A DNA stretch of 21,908 nucleotides from Candidatus Doudnabacteria bacterium (GTDB taxonomy: Bacteria > Patescibacteriota > Doudnabacteria > UBA920): the NCBI GenBank assembly GCA_023245915.1, contig JAHFJK010000005.1, positions 1 to 21,908 on the forward strand, given 5' to 3'. Positions 19,924-21,908 of this stretch are shown here, piece after piece; positions within the stretch are counted from its first letter, which is position 1; every line of letters begins with the position of its first letter. A program made the position numbers and the translations under genes. The notes below the pieces were generated by a model. That model saw only the letters and a program-made list of their open reading frames with translations, made no database searches and had not been told where the DNA came from.

Positions 19924-21399
19924 TTACTCCCTCTGATAATTCGGCGCTTCTTTGGTAATTTGCACATCGTGGACATGGGATTCGCGCAGACCAGCCGAGC
20001 TAATCCGCAAAAAACGGGCCCTGGTTTGCAATTCTTTCAAATTGTGCGCGCCGCAATAGCCCATGCCCGACTTTACTCCGCCAACCAGCTGATTCACCAT
20101 GCCTTCCAAAGGCCCTTTGTGAGCTACCCTGCCTTCAATGCCTTCGGGTACTAATTTACCGGCCGCGACCTGGTCTTGGCCGTAGCGGTCCTTGCTTCCC
20201 TGTTTCATCGCGCCGATTGAACCCATACCACGGTAGGATTTAAACTGCCTACCCTGAAATAAAATAGTTTCTCCGGGCGATTCTTCCGTCCCCGCAAACA
20301 GCGAACCAATCATCACGCTTTGCGCGCCTGCGGCAATGGCTTTGGTAATGTCGCCGGAAAATTTAATGCCGCCGTCAGCAATTAATGGCACTTTAGCCTT
20401 TTTAGCCGCCTTGGCCGCTTCCATAATGGCGTAAATTTGCGGCACGCCCGCGCCACTCACAATTCTCGTGGTACAAATACTGCCTGGCCCCATGCCCACC
20501 TTGACTGCATCTGCTCCGGCTTTAATTAAAGCAGCCGCAGCGTCTGATGACGCTATGTTACCAGCAACTAAATCTACACTGGAAAATTTCTTTTTAATCT
20601 TTTTAACCGCCTCCAGCACCCGCTTGGTATGCCCATGCGCAGTATCAATCACCAACGCGTCCACCTTTGCCTTGACCAAAGCCTCAGCGCGCTGTAAAAA
20701 ATCACCCACCGGTCCAATTGCGGCTGCCACACGCAAACGGCCTAACTTGTCCTTTGCCGCCAGGGGATGTTTTGTAGCTTTTTCAATGTCCTTGATGGTA
20801 ATCAAACCCTTGAGTTTGCCGGCTTTGTCCACAACCGGCAATTTTTCCACGCGGTGGTTTTGAAAAATTTCCCGGGCTTTTTCCAAAGATGTGCCGACCG
20901 GGGCAGTTAACAAATTCTTTTTGGTCATTACATCCGCCACACGTAAATGCAGCCTGGACTCAAACTGCAAGTCGCGATGGGTTAATATGCCTACTAATTT
21001 TGAAGCTTTATCTACAACCGGAAAACCGGAAACTCCCCGCTTCTCCATAATCTGTAAGGCGTGCGCAATGGTATCTTCCGGCGACAAGGTTACCGGATCA
21101 ATCACCATACCGCTTTCAAAACGTTTTACCTTCTCCACTTCCGTGGCCTGTTCTTCTATGGAAAAATTTTTATGGATAACCCCAATGCCTCCGGCCTGCC
21201 CCAAAGCAATTGCAAGGCGGCTGTCCGTTACCGTGTCCATGGCCGCGCTTACTATTGGAATGTTTAATTTAATATTCCTGCTGAACTGCGTGCTTACATC
21301 CGCTTCAGCAGGCAGCACATCACTGTATTGCGGCTCCAGCAATACGTCGTCAAAGGTAAGCCCCGTTACAAAATTTTCATAATCTCCATTTTTTGGCAT
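19924..21399 (-). CDS. guaB: IMP dehydrogenase
   Basis: 491 residues, usual length. The TIM barrel starts with LTFDDVLLEPQYSDVLP and contains the catalytic loop GPGSICTT with C309. The Bateman module of two CBS domains occupies about 97-210. ADGGIKFSGD (341-350) and SYRGMGSIGAM (388-398) bind IMP, and the mobile flap region is near 418-430 (PEGIEGRVAHKGP). It oxidises IMP to XMP with NAD+, the step before GuaA. The first 13 residues precede the conserved core, and residues 8-13 (ENFVTG) are encoded by the arm of a palindromic element whose loop contains the ATG. Confidence 0.97.
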   Translation of the reverse strand: MPKNGDYENFVTGLTFDDVLLEPQYSDVLPAEADVSTQFSRNIKLNIPIVSAAMDTVTDSRLAIALGQAGGIGVIHKNFSIEEQATEVEKVKRFESGMVIDPVTLSPEDTIAHALQIMEKRGVSGFPVVDKASKLVGILTHRDLQFESRLHLRVADVMTKKNLLTAPVGTSLEKAREIFQNHRVEKLPVVDKAGKLKGLITIKDIEKATKHPLAAKDKLGRLRVAAAIGPVGDFLQRAEALVKAKVDALVIDTAHGHTKRVLEAVKKIKKKFSSVDLVAGNIASSDAAAALIKAGADAVKVGMGPGSICTTRIVSGAGVPQIYAIMEAAKAAKKAKVPLIADGGIKFSGDITKAIAAGAQSVMIGSLFAGTEESPGETILFQGRQFKSYRGMGSIGAMKQGSKDRYGQDQVAAGKLVPEGIEGRVAHKGPLEGMVNQLVGGVKSGMGYCGAHNLKELQTRARFLRISSAGLRESHVHDVQITKEAPNYQRE

Positions 21400-21458
21400 G
21401 TTATTAAATTTGTTGATGATCCAAAATTTCTTCTACCACCAAAAATTTTGTAACGGGG
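21361..21458. repeat. 98-bp palindromic element over the guaB start, ACCCCGTTA family
   Basis: Arms CCCCGTTACAAAATTTT (21361-21377) and AAAATTTTGTAACGGGG (21442-21458) are perfectly complementary over 17 bases. The loop holds the guaB ATG (21397-21399) and its upstream region, so the left arm is coding and the right arm is 5' UTR. Confidence 0.88.
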
Positions 21459-21496
21459 TAAACTTCATAATTTGATTTGCCATAAGGTTGATGTAA

Positions 21497-21599
21497 ACCC
21501 CGTTAGAAAATTCTTTATTTTCGACAAAATAAAATAAATTTTTTAAATATTTTTTGTATGCTCAAAAAGTTTAAAATCCCACCAATTCTCTAACGGGGT
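21497..21599. repeat. 103-bp palindromic element, ACCCCGTTA family
   Basis: Arms ACCCCGTTAGAAAATT (21497-21512) and AATTCTCTAACGGGGT (21584-21599) pair at 15 of 16 positions. It lies upstream of guaB, 39 bases from the previous element, with an AT-rich interior. Confidence 0.85.
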
Positions 21600-21667
21600 A
21601 AATATTTTAAGGAGCATAGCAGGTTTTTAGCTTTTCGTCTACAGCATCAGCATCGGCCGGACAAGCT

Positions 21668-21697
21668 TAATTAAACAACACATAATTAAACAACACA
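21668..21697. repeat. Tandem 15-base duplication
   Basis: TAATTAAACAACACA occurs twice head to tail (21668-21682 and 21683-21697), just upstream of the promoter of the partial gene. Confidence 0.9.
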
Positions 21698-21716
21698 TTT
21701 TTATTGAGGAGGCTTT

Positions 21717-21764
21717 ATGCTATACTTTAAAATAACTATTAACAACAACATTATATGCCAGTAG
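21717..21764 (+). CDS. Possible 15-codon leader peptide
   Basis: ATG at 21717 follows a perfect GAGGAGG (21706-21712) at a good distance and encodes MLYFKITINNNIICQ before a TAG at 21762, overlapping the start of the next ORF. The same bases form the extended -10 TGCTATACT, so one of the two readings must be accidental if transcription starts there. Confidence 0.25.
   Translation: MLYFKITINNNIICQ
21718..21726 (+). promoter_or_regulatory. Extended -10 promoter of the partial gene
   Basis: TGC-TATACT is a TGn extended -10 with five of six matches. No good -35 is seen at the right distance. Transcription would begin near 21733, about 22 bases before the ATG at 21755. Confidence 0.5.
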
Positions 21765-21908
21765 CAGAAATGGGACAACGACGATATTTGGAAACATTTA
21801 ATAAATCGACTACCCCTGCTAGCATAGAGAAGCCGAAATTATCTTTAAACGCAATCGCCAAACAAGCTGCAGTTACAATATACACGGAAACAGGCCGTGA
21901 TCTTCTAA
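21755..21908 (+). CDS. 5' part of an unrecognised gene, cut by the window end
   Basis: An open frame of 51 codons plus one base running off the end of the window, beginning MPVAEMGQRRYLETF and ending TETGRDLL. It is hydrophilic and basic, with no signal sequence and no recognised motif. It is preceded by an extended -10 promoter but by no Shine-Dalgarno sequence at the proper distance. Start and identity are uncertain because the gene is partial. Confidence 0.5.
   Translation, partial: MPVAEMGQRRYLETFNKSTTPASIEKPKLSLNAIAKQAAVTIYTETGRDLL

Noticed and set aside
20468..21382. Long plus-strand open frames opposite guaB
   Set aside because: They are antisense shadows of the well-conserved guaB gene and show no domain.
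21400..21500. Purine riboswitch upstream of guaB
   Set aside because: No three-way junction pattern with the conserved purine-aptamer loops was seen; the visible structure is the palindromic repeat pair.

Overview
This AT-rich window reads like a Candidate Phyla Radiation (Patescibacteria, Parcubacteria-like) chromosome segment. Supporting signs are a complete compact type IV pilus locus with no secretin (PilQ), very short spacers, frequent TTG/GTG starts, tiny membrane proteins, CCA-encoding tRNAs, and many short palindromic and word repeats in and between genes. The lineage is an inference from gene content and style; no rRNA or other phylogenetic marker was available to confirm it.

Layout: (1) 1-922 is a repeat-rich stretch with one doubtful ORF. 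(2) 923-16024, all on the minus strand, is the pilus operon. In transcription order it runs pilM, pilN, pilO, a small anchored protein, pilB, a degenerate receiver protein, pilT, pilC, the major pilin, an uncleavable pilin-like paralog, an O-antigen-ligase/PglL-like TPR protein, prepilin peptidase, then four minor pilins in the order H-I-J-K (FimT/PilV/PilW/PilX-like). A strong promoter precedes pilM, another precedes the major pilin, and a probable one precedes the minor pilins. (3) 16100-16960, plus strand, holds a tRNA-Ile(GAT) enclosed in a long inverted repeat that lies inside a broken second tRNA-Ile-like gene, then a small CPR-type membrane protein and tRNA-Ala(TGC). The tRNA promoter and the pil promoter are divergent and share one -35 box. 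(4) 17106-19289 is guaA (with three in-frame palindromic insertions) and a four-helix membrane protein. (5) 19303-19855, minus strand, is a tight cassette of four tiny ORFs, three of them membrane peptides. (6) 19924-21399, minus strand, is guaB, whose start codon sits inside a palindromic element. (7) 21400-21908 has a second copy of that palindrome, a promoter and the start of a truncated plus-strand gene.

How the genes work together: PilB powers extension and PilT retraction on the PilC platform. PilM/N/O form the alignment subcomplex. The prepilin peptidase matures the major and minor pilins, and the ligase-like protein may glycosylate pilins. guaB and guaA together make GMP from IMP.

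The least explained signal is the repeat landscape. It includes ~83-135 bp elements with complementary ends that sit on gene stops and starts, 11-12-11-spaced TCNGCGT arrays in which the N base changes coherently from array to array, heptamer arrays inside pilin leader codons, and palindromes translated within GuaA.
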